Shown here: in pieces, positions 18,493 through 27,303 of the stretch
Position numbering within the stretch: position 1 is the first letter of the stretch
Layout: the number at the start of each line of letters is the position of its first letter
Origin: an uncultured Pseudomonadota bacterium
GTDB lineage: Bacteria; Pseudomonadota; Gammaproteobacteria; Burkholderiales; Rhodocyclaceae
Assembly: GCA_903870055.1 (NCBI GenBank)
Contig: CAIQBG010000024.1
Coordinates: 1 to 64,000, forward strand
Direction of reading: 5' to 3'
Length of the DNA: 64,000 nucleotides
The notes under the pieces: generated by a model
Seen by the model: only the letters and a program-made list of their open reading frames with translations
The model's database searches: none
Told to the model about the DNA's origin: nothing
Translations under genes and position numbers: made by a program

Positions 18493-19057
18493 CGCCGATA
18501 CCTCGAAGATCGCGTTACATCAGATCTTCTGGCAATTTCTTATTGTCGGCGCCATCAGCTTCGGCGGCGGTATCGTCGCCTATCTAAAAGAATTACTGGT
18601 TATCCGCTACCGCTGGGTCGATAGTGACGAATTCATCGTCATGCTCTCGATTAGCCAGACCGTGCCCGGCCTCAACTCGGTCAACATTGCCATCCTCATG
18701 GGAGATCGCCTGCGCGGTGCCCTGGGGGCCTGGGCCGCAGCTATCGGTCTACTTTTACCAGGTGGGCTCATCGTTATGGCCATTGGCATCCTGTATGGCA
18801 TCAATAGCGATCATCCTATGGCCAATCATGTCCTTGGCGGTGTTGCGGCAGCAGCGGCGGCTCTACTGGCCACGGTGACCTGGAACTTGGGTGAACGCAC
18901 CTTCAAGAAACGTAAATCACTGGCCTTGCTCTTCCTGACCTTTGTACTGATGAGCATCGTCAAATGGCCCCTGTATCTTGTACTCGGCGTCGTGCTGCCT
19001 TTAGCCCTATTTATCTATAGGCCAACCCCAGCTTCAAAAACAGAGGCACAACCATGA
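18476..19057 (+). CDS. Chromate transporter, first short subunit
   Basis: A 193-residue membrane protein of the CHR family. IGAISFGGGIVAYLKELLV is the conserved N-terminal signature, followed by a QTVPGLNSVNIAILMGDRLRG motif and about five to six hydrophobic segments. Full-length ChrA is about 400 residues with two homologous halves; here each half is a separate gene, as in two-gene short-chain CHR systems. These transporters export chromate or related anions. The product probably forms a heterodimer with the downstream subunit, whose ATG overlaps this stop (ATGA). Confidence 0.88.
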   Translation: MAAKNSADTSKIALHQIFWQFLIVGAISFGGGIVAYLKELLVIRYRWVDSDEFIVMLSISQTVPGLNSVNIAILMGDRLRGALGAWAAAIGLLLPGGLIVMAIGILYGINSDHPMANHVLGGVAAAAAALLATVTWNLGERTFKKRKSLALLFLTFVLMSIVKWPLYLVLGVVLPLALFIYRPTPASKTEAQP

Positions 19058-19578
19058 CGTCATGGTTCCAGCTGGTCAGCGTGTTTTCCATGCTATCGCT
19101 GCTCGCTGTAGGCGGTGGCTCTGCTGTGCTGCCAGAAATGCAGAGCCTGCTTCACGAACATTTCAACTTCAGCCAAACTGATTTTGTGCACGCTTACAGC
19201 GTTGGTCAAATCGCCCCGGGGCCCAACATGCTGGCGGTACTTATCATGGGCGACATGATCGACGGCATCGCAGGCGCCTTCATTGTGGCACTTGCCTTCT
19301 TTATCCCCTCCAGCATTCTCTGCCTTTATGCAGGTCGCTTATGGACGCGCATCGGCGACACGCCGTGGCGGCATTGCCTACAACAAGCACTGGAACCCAT
19401 TTCCATCGGCCTCATGTGCTCAGGCGTTTACACCATTGCCAAAGAATCCCTCGTCAATTGGCAATCGTGTGCCGTAGCGCTAGTGGTTGGCCTACTGCTG
19501 CTCAAGACCAAGATCAACCCGGTCATTCTGATTCTAGGCGGTGGCATTGTTGGATATTTCTGCTCCGTCATCAGATAA
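19054..19578 (+). CDS. Chromate transporter, second short subunit
   Basis: A 174-residue second CHR-domain protein. LLAVGGGSAVLPEMQSLL is the N-terminal signature, followed by YSVGQIAPGPNMLAVLIMGDMIDG and further hydrophobic segments. It differs clearly from the first subunit and is probably inserted in the opposite membrane orientation, as known for two-gene CHR pairs. Both genes are intact and linked by a four-base overlap, so this is not a frameshifted chrA. A substrate other than chromate is possible. Confidence 0.88.
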   Translation: MTSWFQLVSVFSMLSLLAVGGGSAVLPEMQSLLHEHFNFSQTDFVHAYSVGQIAPGPNMLAVLIMGDMIDGIAGAFIVALAFFIPSSILCLYAGRLWTRIGDTPWRHCLQQALEPISIGLMCSGVYTIAKESLVNWQSCAVALVVGLLLLKTKINPVILILGGGIVGYFCSVIR

Positions 19579-19618
19579 AATTCTCTGTCATATTTTAAAG
19601 ATCTGGAGGGTACGTTTA

Positions 19619-20344
19619 ATGCGAAATATCCAACCAACAACCCGACGTGGTTTCCTAAAATCTGTAACCTACGTTCTAGGGGCGGCCCTTTCTACTACAA
19701 CGCTCTCTAGTTACGCTACGGATGTTGCATATCCGAAACCAGAAAACGTGATATCTCCAGAAGATGCACTTCAAAGGCTGATGGAAGGAAATGGCCGGTA
19801 TGTAGCCAACACACCCCAACCCTCTACGTACGCATCTACACGCGCAGCTTTAGTTACAGGACAAAATCCGTATGCGTGCATACTTGGTTGCTCGGATTCT
19901 CGGGTCAACCCGGATCTTTGTTTTGATGCCGGCCGAGGTGATTTATTCGTTGCGCGCGTTGCTGGTAATTTTGTAACACCGGAAATTCTGGCCAGCTTGG
20001 AATATGGCACAGCGGTTTTGCAATCGCCATTAATTGTGGTGCTAGGCCATAACAGTTGTGGCGCCATTAAAGCCTCCATCAAAGCAGTAAAAAATGATGA
20101 AGACTTCCCCGGCCACATTCAACTACTAGCGTCCAGCCTTGCACCAGCGATTGATGCTGCCATAAAAAAGGACCCCAAAAATGTGGAAGACACCGCCGTC
20201 CGAGAAAACGTACGTATAAACGTCGAGGCCCTAAAAAATTCGACCCCGATACTCCGTCGTTTGGTTCAGAGCAAAAAAATATTGGTCGTTGGTGGCGTAT
20301 ATGATTTAAACACCGGACGCGTTGATCTCGTTACCCCAACTTAA
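19619..20344 (+). CDS. Tat-exported beta-class carbonic anhydrase
   Basis: Hydrates CO2 to bicarbonate using zinc. The 241-residue protein starts with a twin-arginine signal (TTRRGFLKSVTYVLG, then a hydrophobic core ending in SYA near residue 34), so the mature enzyme should be periplasmic. The beta-class zinc ligands are present: CSDSRVNP (Cys and Asp) near residue 87, and GHNSCGA (His and Cys) near 145. The ATG at 19619 follows a GGAGGG ribosome site; an upstream in-frame ATG at 19541 lies inside the preceding gene. A methyltransferase gene begins 6 bp after the stop. Confidence 0.92.
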   Translation: MRNIQPTTRRGFLKSVTYVLGAALSTTTLSSYATDVAYPKPENVISPEDALQRLMEGNGRYVANTPQPSTYASTRAALVTGQNPYACILGCSDSRVNPDLCFDAGRGDLFVARVAGNFVTPEILASLEYGTAVLQSPLIVVLGHNSCGAIKASIKAVKNDEDFPGHIQLLASSLAPAIDAAIKKDPKNVEDTAVRENVRINVEALKNSTPILRRLVQSKKILVVGGVYDLNTGRVDLVTPT

Positions 20345-20350
20345 GAACCT

Positions 20351-21070
20351 ATGCCGAGTAAAAACACTGGTCGCAGTGCCGTTGATGTTTTTCTGAAGTC
20401 CTGGCAGGTCTATCAGGACATCATTACGCACAACTACATGTTTCACAGTGAGATCTCTGGCGCAACACGTGAAGCGCTGTTGGGATTTAACCCTAGTCAG
20501 AAGCTCAATGTGCTTGATCTGGGCTGCGGGGATGGCAGCATGACATTGACACTACTTCCCCCTGAGCGCATTGAAACTTATATCGGCTGCGATCTGAGCA
20601 AGCCCGCTCTTGATATTGCCCAACGCCAAATTGATGCCCTAAGCATTTCTGCCAAACTATTATGTGACGACATGCTAAAGGTTGCTGAAAAACAGCCTGC
20701 CCAGAGTATCGACCTGGTTTTAAGCAGCTATGCCATTCACCACCTCAACGCCAATAACAAGCAGCGACTTTTAGAACAAGTATCTCGCACATTAAAACCT
20801 GAGGGCCAGTTTGTACTAATTGATATCTTCCTAGACCCTACGGAAGATCGAACTGCTTATATGCATCACTATATAACTGTGCTGCAAAAGAGCTGGAGCA
20901 AGCTCTCTCCCGAGGCGCAGGATCTTGTGGTTAACCACGCCACGGAGTACGACTACCCAGAACAAACTACGTTCTATCAGATGCTTTGCGAGAAGTTAGG
21001 TTTAGGTTCGGGGCAACGACTGGCCAAGCATACGTGGCATGAAGCCTGGGTATTTAATCGCGCAGCTTAA
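20351..21070 (+). CDS. Class I SAM-dependent methyltransferase
   Basis: A 239-residue soluble methyltransferase. NVLDLGCGDGSMTLTLLP near residue 52 is the SAM-binding motif I, CDLSKPALDIAQRQI gives the acidic residue after beta-2, and VLSSYAIHHLNANNKQRLLEQVSRTLKPEGQFVLIDIF matches motifs II-III of UbiE/Trm-like methyltransferases. The substrate is not predictable. It is 6 bp behind the carbonic anhydrase gene and probably cotranscribed. Its last four bases overlap the end of the converging cadD-like gene. Confidence 0.85.
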   Translation: MPSKNTGRSAVDVFLKSWQVYQDIITHNYMFHSEISGATREALLGFNPSQKLNVLDLGCGDGSMTLTLLPPERIETYIGCDLSKPALDIAQRQIDALSISAKLLCDDMLKVAEKQPAQSIDLVLSSYAIHHLNANNKQRLLEQVSRTLKPEGQFVLIDIFLDPTEDRTAYMHHYITVLQKSWSKLSPEAQDLVVNHATEYDYPEQTTFYQMLCEKLGLGSGQRLAKHTWHEAWVFNRAA

Positions 21071-21681
21071 TTCAATAACACCAAGGCACCCGATAGGATA
21101 TCCAGGCCAAGAAGTGTCAGGACGATTGGCAAAATCTTGTGGCCGTATTTACGAATCAGATGACCAAACACCCGGTTATTCACAAGCACATAGCCCAACA
21201 AGCACCAAAGGAGCGTCATCACGGCAAATACGGCTATGAATAGTGGAATACTGGATAACGAGTTTGCGAACATCGGTATATAGACACCAAGATTGTCACC
21301 CCCATTAGCTAGGGTCACACCTGCTACTGCCACCATTTGAGACCCGACACTACGCTCTACAGCATGCTCCTGCAGCTGGATTTCAGCCTCTTCTTCTGCA
21401 TCATCGGCATCAGCCCACAGAGATTTGATCTGACTTAGACCCAAATATAGAGGAAGCAACCCCAGCAAAGATATCCAGCCTTCGGGCAAAGCAATCGCCA
21501 GCCACGCAACCACCGTACTCGCAGCAACCAACCCGGCAATACCTAGGCACTGCCCAAGAACAATCGAGCGTGCTTTGAGCTTTTTGTCAGCAAAAAACGC
21601 TGCTAACAAGAAGATGTCATCAATGTTTGTTGATACAAATACGACAATGGCAACACCACATTGCGCAAAAATTTCTAGCAT
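21067..21681 (-). CDS. CadD-family cadmium resistance transporter
   Basis: A 204-residue membrane protein with about five to six hydrophobic helices. The N-terminus VFVSTNIDDIFLLAAFFADKKLKARSIVLGQCLGI is characteristic of the CadD/LysE-related family; the NIDD motif early in the first helix is conserved. A charged loop rich in Asp/Glu (WADADDAEEEAEIQLQEH) lies near residue 90. Some family members confer cadmium tolerance, but substrate range is uncertain. The gene is divergent from the TAXI gene and converges with the methyltransferase gene. Confidence 0.82.
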   Translation of the reverse strand: MLEIFAQCGVAIVVFVSTNIDDIFLLAAFFADKKLKARSIVLGQCLGIAGLVAASTVVAWLAIALPEGWISLLGLLPLYLGLSQIKSLWADADDAEEEAEIQLQEHAVERSVGSQMVAVAGVTLANGGDNLGVYIPMFANSLSSIPLFIAVFAVMTLLWCLLGYVLVNNRVFGHLIRKYGHKILPIVLTLLGLDILSGALVLLN

Positions 21682-21745
21682 ACTCAGTCTCAGTTAATCT
21701 CATACTATACTTCAGATTAGTCGACCACTTTACCCCCCTGCTTCC

Positions 21746-23122
21746 ATGATAAAACAACTCGAGTCTATTAACGCTTTCATGCGTAACTACTTACGCTATG
21801 ACCTTAAACGCGAATTGGCTGCATGGTTAAAGATTGGTCAGTACTACCTGCCTGTGCTCATTGTAGCGGCCATCGCCATTGGTACGACCTTATTTTTTAT
21901 CAAACCATTTCCTGATCAGAGCACGTATCTCGCCATGGGCCAGTCAGGTAGTTTGTCGGACCAGACAGGTAGAGCGTTTGCCGAATACTTTCGCAAACAC
22001 GGTCTGGATCTGACTATTGAAAACATGGCTGGTTTGGATTCTGGGCTCCAACTGCTTGAATCTAACGATTCCAAGATTAACGCCAGCTTTGTCACATCGG
22101 GTACTGCGACCCGGGACAATTATCCCAACCTTGTTTCATTAGGCAGTGTACAGGTTGCCCCGCTCTGGCTATTTTATCGTGGAGACAAGGTGGTTACGGA
22201 CGATCCGTTTGAGTATTACAAAGATAAGCAGATCAGCATTGGTGCTGAAGGTACTGTTACTAATAAGCTGTTTCTGAGACTCATGGAACTGAACAATCCA
22301 GGCACCGGCATTCAGAAAAACTTTCTCCAGCTGACTCACGCTGAAGCTGCAGAGCAACTTCGCAAAGGGAAAATCGATGCCATGTTTATTGTTGATGGCA
22401 TCAACTCTAAAGTTGTTGAGTCATTGATCCACGATCCTGAAATCAGGCTAATGAATTTTCCATTAGCTGATGCCTACATAAAAAACCTGCCCTCCTTACA
22501 AAAGGTGGTTGTTCCTCGTGCATCGATCGAAATCGCGCAGATACGACCAAATGCCGACATTACGCTGTTAGCTGCCAGCGTTAACTTGCTCGTTGAGAAG
22601 AGTTTACACTCCAGCATACAGTGGGCATTTCTACTTGCCGCAAAAGATGCCAATCTAAAAACCGAGCATTTCTTCTCCAGCTCAGCGAGCTATCCAAAGT
22701 ATCAGGATAAGTCATTTCCTTTAAGCGAGATTGCTGACCGCTTCTACACCACAGGCACTCCCGCACTGTTCAACTACCTCCCCATATGGTTCGCAGCGCT
22801 AATAGAGAATATATGGGTGGAGCTACTTGCATTTTTTCTAGTGATTCTTCCAGTGGCAAAAAAGGTGTTCGGATTCAGAACCTTTACGTCAAAAAGACTG
22901 CTGGCAAGGCTATTCTGGGAACTGCGTTACCTTGAAGATGAAGCACTAAACTGCAAATCCAAATCAGAACTTGAACAAGTGATCGCACGGTTACAGGAAC
23001 TGGAAGCAACGGCAGCCGAAACCTGGATCGAAGATCAGGATTTACGCTTCTATTTCAATCTATCCAAGGGTGTCAGCTCAAGCATTCAAGCAGTTAAAAA
23101 GCAGATGGAGCAATACCCCTAA
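21746..23122 (+). CDS. TAXI-family TRAP receptor-like protein, membrane anchored
   Basis: A 458-residue protein. A membrane helix at about 35-52 replaces a cleavable signal. The middle (about 60-340) is a TAXI-type periplasmic binding domain: YLAMGQSGSLSDQTGRAFAEYF, IGAEGTVTNKLFLRLMELN and KGKIDAMFIVDG are typical. A second helix lies near 350-372, then a C-terminal region with coiled-coil character (KSKSELEQVIARLQELEATAAE). No DctM/DctQ-type permease gene lies nearby. The two anchors suggest a tethered receptor with a cytoplasmic tail rather than a free binding protein. Confidence 0.82.
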   Translation: MIKQLESINAFMRNYLRYDLKRELAAWLKIGQYYLPVLIVAAIAIGTTLFFIKPFPDQSTYLAMGQSGSLSDQTGRAFAEYFRKHGLDLTIENMAGLDSGLQLLESNDSKINASFVTSGTATRDNYPNLVSLGSVQVAPLWLFYRGDKVVTDDPFEYYKDKQISIGAEGTVTNKLFLRLMELNNPGTGIQKNFLQLTHAEAAEQLRKGKIDAMFIVDGINSKVVESLIHDPEIRLMNFPLADAYIKNLPSLQKVVVPRASIEIAQIRPNADITLLAASVNLLVEKSLHSSIQWAFLLAAKDANLKTEHFFSSSASYPKYQDKSFPLSEIADRFYTTGTPALFNYLPIWFAALIENIWVELLAFFLVILPVAKKVFGFRTFTSKRLLARLFWELRYLEDEALNCKSKSELEQVIARLQELEATAAETWIEDQDLRFYFNLSKGVSSSIQAVKKQMEQYP

Positions 23123-23131
23123 TAAGGATAT

Positions 23132-24358
23132 TTAGAACAATAGACCTGCTTCTAGCATTAATCTAACCTGGTTGTTGTTCATGCCATTGGCGCCAAAGGC
23201 CACGGTAGGAGTCGGATTAAAGGCTTTGACATAGCTAAACTCTGCGCGGGCAAAAACCTTATCCCACTGAATCGTTGGTGTTATGGTGCCCGACCAGGCC
23301 GCGCTCCCAGGACCGTACATCAGGCCAGCTTGGCTATCCAATACATTGCTGTTGCCGTAACTCGATTGATACTCAAAGCGGGTTGGGATTGAAACATGAT
23401 GCTTGGGTGCGTTTCCATCTACGAGCGGTGTGATGTGATACGTTGTTAGCAACGCCGCACCATAGGTGCCTGAACTGCCGTTAATGCCAATAGCGGTATT
23501 GCTGGGCACGTAGGTATATTGCAAATAGGGGGTTACGGTCCAGTAGTCACTGGTGTACTGATAAATCAAATTGCTGATCTGGGAATTATTAGTCAGCAGT
23601 TGCGTTGTAGGGTTGTTGGTGGCGTTACCCGATACGGCGCCTGTCCAGCTGATAGTGTAAGCGCTTTGCTCACTGGTTTTAAGGCTGGCTAGCCCACCGA
23701 GCCAGTTATAGACATCGGAATAGGCGCCATCATTCCAGGTAAATGCGGCAGAGAACGGCCCTTTTTCAAAGTTTAACTGCATGCCGCGGCTAACCGAGTT
23801 GGTTTGTACCCACAGCAAACCCCGTTGAATATTGGGGTTCTCGTAAGTGAAGGTTGCTTCAACCCCACCCATTGAAGGAATTTTACCAATGGCCAAGGAC
23901 AAGTTCTCATTCGGAACAATGGTGGCATACGCCTGTGGTAAAAAGCCGAAACTACCCTCAGTGGTAGGCTGCGCCCGCATAAAGGGAACGCCAAGTGTTG
24001 CTATGGTGTACAAGCCTGTTTGCGCAAACAGTCTTACCGGCCCATCGTTCTTTTGAACAATAAGCTGCGCATTGGAAAACCCGGAATAGGCTGATGCATT
24101 GTCAGCCACTGGGTTGGTCTGACGAAAGCTTTGCCCAGTTGCAATAACTTGTGCCGACCAATCCCCAAGTTCTGGCTTTTTGATATGCAACAGGTTGGGC
24201 GTAAAGGCCAGCGTGTCACCCATAACAAAACCCAGAATGGGCCCGGGGATATCTTCGTGATCACCATCCTGGCCTTGAAAGGCAACAGCCGAGCCCTCCC
24301 ATGCCAACACTATTAAGGCGACGGCAACCCTACGACTTAGGCCGGGATCAATTGGCAT
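23132..24358 (-). CDS. Outer-membrane beta-barrel protein
   Basis: A 408-residue protein with a signal peptide (RRVAVALIVLAWEGSAVA) and a mature part of alternating amphipathic strands with aromatic girdles, ending in Phe (LMLEAGLLF) as outer-membrane proteins do. It is likely a porin-type barrel; the family is not recognised with certainty and the substrate is unknown. The in-frame ATG at 24358 is chosen because it puts the signal peptide at the N-terminus; a longer frame starting upstream overlaps the preceding gene. No Shine-Dalgarno sequence is evident. Confidence 0.75.
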   Translation of the reverse strand: MPIDPGLSRRVAVALIVLAWEGSAVAFQGQDGDHEDIPGPILGFVMGDTLAFTPNLLHIKKPELGDWSAQVIATGQSFRQTNPVADNASAYSGFSNAQLIVQKNDGPVRLFAQTGLYTIATLGVPFMRAQPTTEGSFGFLPQAYATIVPNENLSLAIGKIPSMGGVEATFTYENPNIQRGLLWVQTNSVSRGMQLNFEKGPFSAAFTWNDGAYSDVYNWLGGLASLKTSEQSAYTISWTGAVSGNATNNPTTQLLTNNSQISNLIYQYTSDYWTVTPYLQYTYVPSNTAIGINGSSGTYGAALLTTYHITPLVDGNAPKHHVSIPTRFEYQSSYGNSNVLDSQAGLMYGPGSAAWSGTITPTIQWDKVFARAEFSYVKAFNPTPTVAFGANGMNNNQVRLMLEAGLLF

Positions 24359-24383
24359 ACGGAACGATAAAAACGACAAAAAT

Positions 24384-24920
24384 TTATTTAGGCTTGAAGT
24401 GATTGTAGTCACGCATAAAAACCGACATAAGCTCTGGCGAGGCATCTTCTGCTGCCTTGGCGATTTGTAATGCGAAATCAAAATAAGCTGTTTTTCTGTT
24501 GAGATCCCAGTTGGCGGGCGGCATGGTTACAAGATCTCTGATATTGGCTGTTTTATCCGCTAACTTAATCTGCTTAGCCTTAGGCGATAGATGGTGGGCA
24601 TGCGCCAACTCCAGGCGCTTCTTATCTTCTGGTGCCGTTGTTTTTAAATCCGTAAGCTCTACCACTAGATCGGAAACCTCCCGCCCGAAAACCATAACAA
24701 GCTCTTCTCGCGTTGTATTGGTGTCTTCAATCGTATCGTGCAATAGTGCTGCCGCAAGCGTTGCCGCATCGGTTATGCCACCCTCTTCCATCAGAATATA
24801 GGCGACTTCCAGGGGGTGATTGATGTAAGGCGTTTCGGTTGCGTCTCTACGGCGCTGGTCTTTATGCTTTTCTCCCGAGAAAAAAGCAGCGCGTAAAACC
24901 AGGCAAAGATCTTTACTCAT
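24384..24920 (-). CDS. Small alarmone hydrolase-like HD-domain protein
   Basis: A 178-residue stand-alone HD-domain protein resembling the hydrolase half of SpoT and the Mesh1-type small (p)ppGpp hydrolases. HKDQRRRDATETPYINHPLEVAYILMEEGG holds the first His and substrate-binding residues, AALLHDTIEDT is the HD motif, and KQIKLADKTANIRDL the C-terminal metal/ligand motif. No synthetase, TGS or ACT domain is present. It would degrade (p)ppGpp or a related nucleotide. It lies upstream of and in the same direction as the outer-membrane barrel gene. Confidence 0.85.
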   Translation of the reverse strand: MSKDLCLVLRAAFFSGEKHKDQRRRDATETPYINHPLEVAYILMEEGGITDAATLAAALLHDTIEDTNTTREELVMVFGREVSDLVVELTDLKTTAPEDKKRLELAHAHHLSPKAKQIKLADKTANIRDLVTMPPANWDLNRKTAYFDFALQIAKAAEDASPELMSVFMRDYNHFKPK

Positions 24921-25099
24921 AGGGTTACCGTTGTAACGAAATCAGGTAGACAGGGATTAGGCAGATAGGCATTGGCACCTTAACAAGAATTCCACCAGCA
25001 ACTCCCGAAAAATTCTGACATTTTAATGAAAGTTGAGTCAAAATCACCGAATTAGCCAGCATCATAATGATTACGATCAAACTCAGTTGCCTTTAACCA

Positions 25100-25924
25100 A
25101 TGATAGCTACCAACGGATCCATGCTCTTTACATTTCTCAAATCGTTAACTGACAGTCAAGTTCTGCTCTTTTACCCTTTAGCCGCATGCGCTGTATTACT
25201 CGTTTTGACCTTGGTGTTTACACGTTTCCGAGCGCAGCTAGGCTTAGGGCACTACGATAGCGACATTGTCGATACCGCTACGCAAAACACCATGTCGGGT
25301 GCCTATGTCGTGCTTGGTTTTGTGCTGGTACTGGCCATGACCGCAGTTTCTGATCTTGAAAATAGCGTTAATCAAGAAGCAACAGCGATTAAAAGCCTCG
25401 AACGGCTTCTCGTTTTAGATACTTCTAAACCAGCTTTGCAAGCCCGTGAAAATTTGATTACCTACACCGAATCCATTCTTACCGATGAGTGGCCTGGTTT
25501 GTCTGAAGGACAAGCGAACCCAAAAACCTCGGCGCACCTCAAAGAACTTTTTATGAGTCTGGATTCGTTTAACCCAAAAACACCCAAAGATACGGTGCTG
25601 TACGAAAAAATTCTGGACACCGCCAACAAAACAGCAGAACTGCGTAATAGTCGCAATTACAACGTGCAGAGCACCTTACCGGAGGTTTTTTACCTGGTGA
25701 GTTTTGTGAGCTTGCTGGGTGTCATTATCATTTGCGCACTGCGCCTCATCGAGGCAACGCCAATGAGATCGATTTCACTTACGGTGCAGATCATTATGCT
25801 CACCCTCATGTTTAGCGCCATCGTGATTACGGATCTGCCTTATCTTGGTGAAACAGTGACTTCGCCCGATGCAATTCAGTCCGCGCTGAAAAGCATGAAA
25901 AATCGTACGATTACCACGCCATAA
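25100..25924 (+). CDS. DUF4239 / bestrophin-like membrane protein
   Basis: A 274-residue membrane protein. Two hydrophobic helices near the N-terminus (about 22-41 and 68-88), a soluble domain of about 110 residues, then two more helices (about 195-218 and 226-246) match the DUF4239 layout. NTMSGAYVVLGFVLVLAMTAVSDLENSVNQEATAIKSLERLL is typical of the family's second helix and following segment. DUF4239 has distant similarity to bestrophin channels, but function is unknown. ATG 25121 is an alternative start. The next gene begins 36 bp downstream. Confidence 0.72.
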   Translation: MIATNGSMLFTFLKSLTDSQVLLFYPLAACAVLLVLTLVFTRFRAQLGLGHYDSDIVDTATQNTMSGAYVVLGFVLVLAMTAVSDLENSVNQEATAIKSLERLLVLDTSKPALQARENLITYTESILTDEWPGLSEGQANPKTSAHLKELFMSLDSFNPKTPKDTVLYEKILDTANKTAELRNSRNYNVQSTLPEVFYLVSFVSLLGVIIICALRLIEATPMRSISLTVQIIMLTLMFSAIVITDLPYLGETVTSPDAIQSALKSMKNRTITTP

Positions 25925-25960
25925 TTGCTTTGTTAATTGAACCATGTTAGAGCGCCCGAC

Positions 25961-26851
25961 ATGACCACATCATTTCAAATGATTGACAGTGATATCACTA
26001 AAAACCGTCGGTTCTCTAAGAAGAACGTTTACATCATCACCACCGAAGTGCGCGTGCATAAAGGTATACGCGTCGTTATCGAAGATGGCACGACGATACT
26101 CATAATGAACGGCCTAAAACCCAAATGCCGCCTGCTGCGTGCTGCGCTGATTTTTGATCAGGGCTCGATTTTGCGTGCCAACCGATTCTACGTAAAAGCC
26201 TGTAACGCCAACTGTCGACAGGTTAAGCAAGCAGACAATGGTGGTTTGTGGTTCTTAGGCAATTACCAGAACGCAAGCAAAGACAAAGTGACCATCAAGG
26301 CCAGTCCGAAGAACCCGGCATCTTCTTTCCAGGCAGGTCTGATCGCGACTTACTATTTAGGCCGCCTCGATCCATTAAAAGAAACATCACGAACCAAAGT
26401 CGTTGATGACGACATCGACGGTTTCTCTGTTTTAGGCGTTGCTCCTAAAGAATGGGATATCAAGGAAGTGCGCAGCTTTAACTCGGGCGATGATGGTTTT
26501 GATGTGACGAATTCGCATATTCAGCTTGACCGGTTGAAGGTAGTTAACCCTATTGAGGACGGCATCAATCTCAGCAGCAGTCGCGTTGAAATTAAACGCA
26601 GTCTGATCCTAGATGTCACAAAATCCAAGGCCACAGACCGCGATATCTTTGACTTTGAAACGGATGACGGTGCCAGCTATCTTGAGATCGCCCAGCATTG
26701 CCACGTGGATATCAAAGGTGTTTTTGGTGATGAACTGGTTTTGAGTTCTAAAGATCTACCTAAGCCCAACAGCAACCCGGAGGCACGTTATAAGTTTAAA
26801 GGTGTTACGCGCAAGGCTGCTACCTTGGTATACAGCATTAATCTCGACTGA
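25961..26851 (+). CDS. Probable right-handed parallel beta-helix protein
   Basis: A 296-residue protein without a signal peptide or membrane helix. The spacing of short hydrophobic strands and Asn/Asp/Gly turns (EVRSFNSGDDGFDVTNSHIQLDRLKVVNPIEDGINLSSSRVEIKRSLIL read in pieces) is that of a parallel beta-helix like pectate-lyase or bactofilin-like folds. Catalytic residues of a known lyase are not evident. ATG 25961 is used; a TTG at 25937 also lies in frame. It follows the DUF4239 gene closely, suggesting an operon. Function unknown. Confidence 0.55.
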   Translation: MTTSFQMIDSDITKNRRFSKKNVYIITTEVRVHKGIRVVIEDGTTILIMNGLKPKCRLLRAALIFDQGSILRANRFYVKACNANCRQVKQADNGGLWFLGNYQNASKDKVTIKASPKNPASSFQAGLIATYYLGRLDPLKETSRTKVVDDDIDGFSVLGVAPKEWDIKEVRSFNSGDDGFDVTNSHIQLDRLKVVNPIEDGINLSSSRVEIKRSLILDVTKSKATDRDIFDFETDDGASYLEIAQHCHVDIKGVFGDELVLSSKDLPKPNSNPEARYKFKGVTRKAATLVYSINLD

Positions 26852-26860
26852 GCTAATTTT

Positions 26861-27226
26861 TTACCAGTTAAGCATGCTTATCAAGATCATGCAGCCCAAC
26901 CCGAAAAAGGCCGCGCCTACAGCAACCGCAGGCCAAAGCTCATAAACAACGGTCTGTGGACTAGCAATTTTCTTTGATGTCTGGATAAAACGTACTAGCG
27001 CACCAGCAATAGTTATCAGTCCAAAGATCACCAATGCCTCACTAGCCTGTCGCGTATCGTGTACGCTTAAATCGGCCACTGCACCCGGCGTGATGGCTAA
27101 AAAATGCTTAAGTACGACATGAAACTTTTCAAGTACAAAACCAAAGGCAATGAAAGCAATGCCAGTACGGACCCAAGCAAGCAGCGTTCGTTCGTTGGAG
27201 GCATGATCCGAATATCGCTCGATCAT
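26861..27226 (-). CDS. DUF202 (YidH-like) inner-membrane protein
   Basis: A 121-residue protein with three hydrophobic helices and the DUF202 N-terminal signature NERTLLAWVRTGIAFIAFGFVLEKF. The family is common in inner membranes, with no established function. It converges on the beta-helix gene with only 9 bp between stops and no terminator hairpin visible between them. Confidence 0.88.
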   Translation of the reverse strand: MIERYSDHASNERTLLAWVRTGIAFIAFGFVLEKFHVVLKHFLAITPGAVADLSVHDTRQASEALVIFGLITIAGALVRFIQTSKKIASPQTVVYELWPAVAVGAAFFGLGCMILISMLNW

Positions 27227-27303
27227 TTCAACCCTCTGTAGTTAAGACAGGGATAATAAAATTGCGCAGTTAAAAATATATTGAATCAATTTGCGCTAAT
27301 AGT

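Noticed and set aside
18476-19578. Frameshifted chrA
   Set aside because: Both halves are complete proteins with their own signatures and an ATGA junction, the normal two-gene CHR form.
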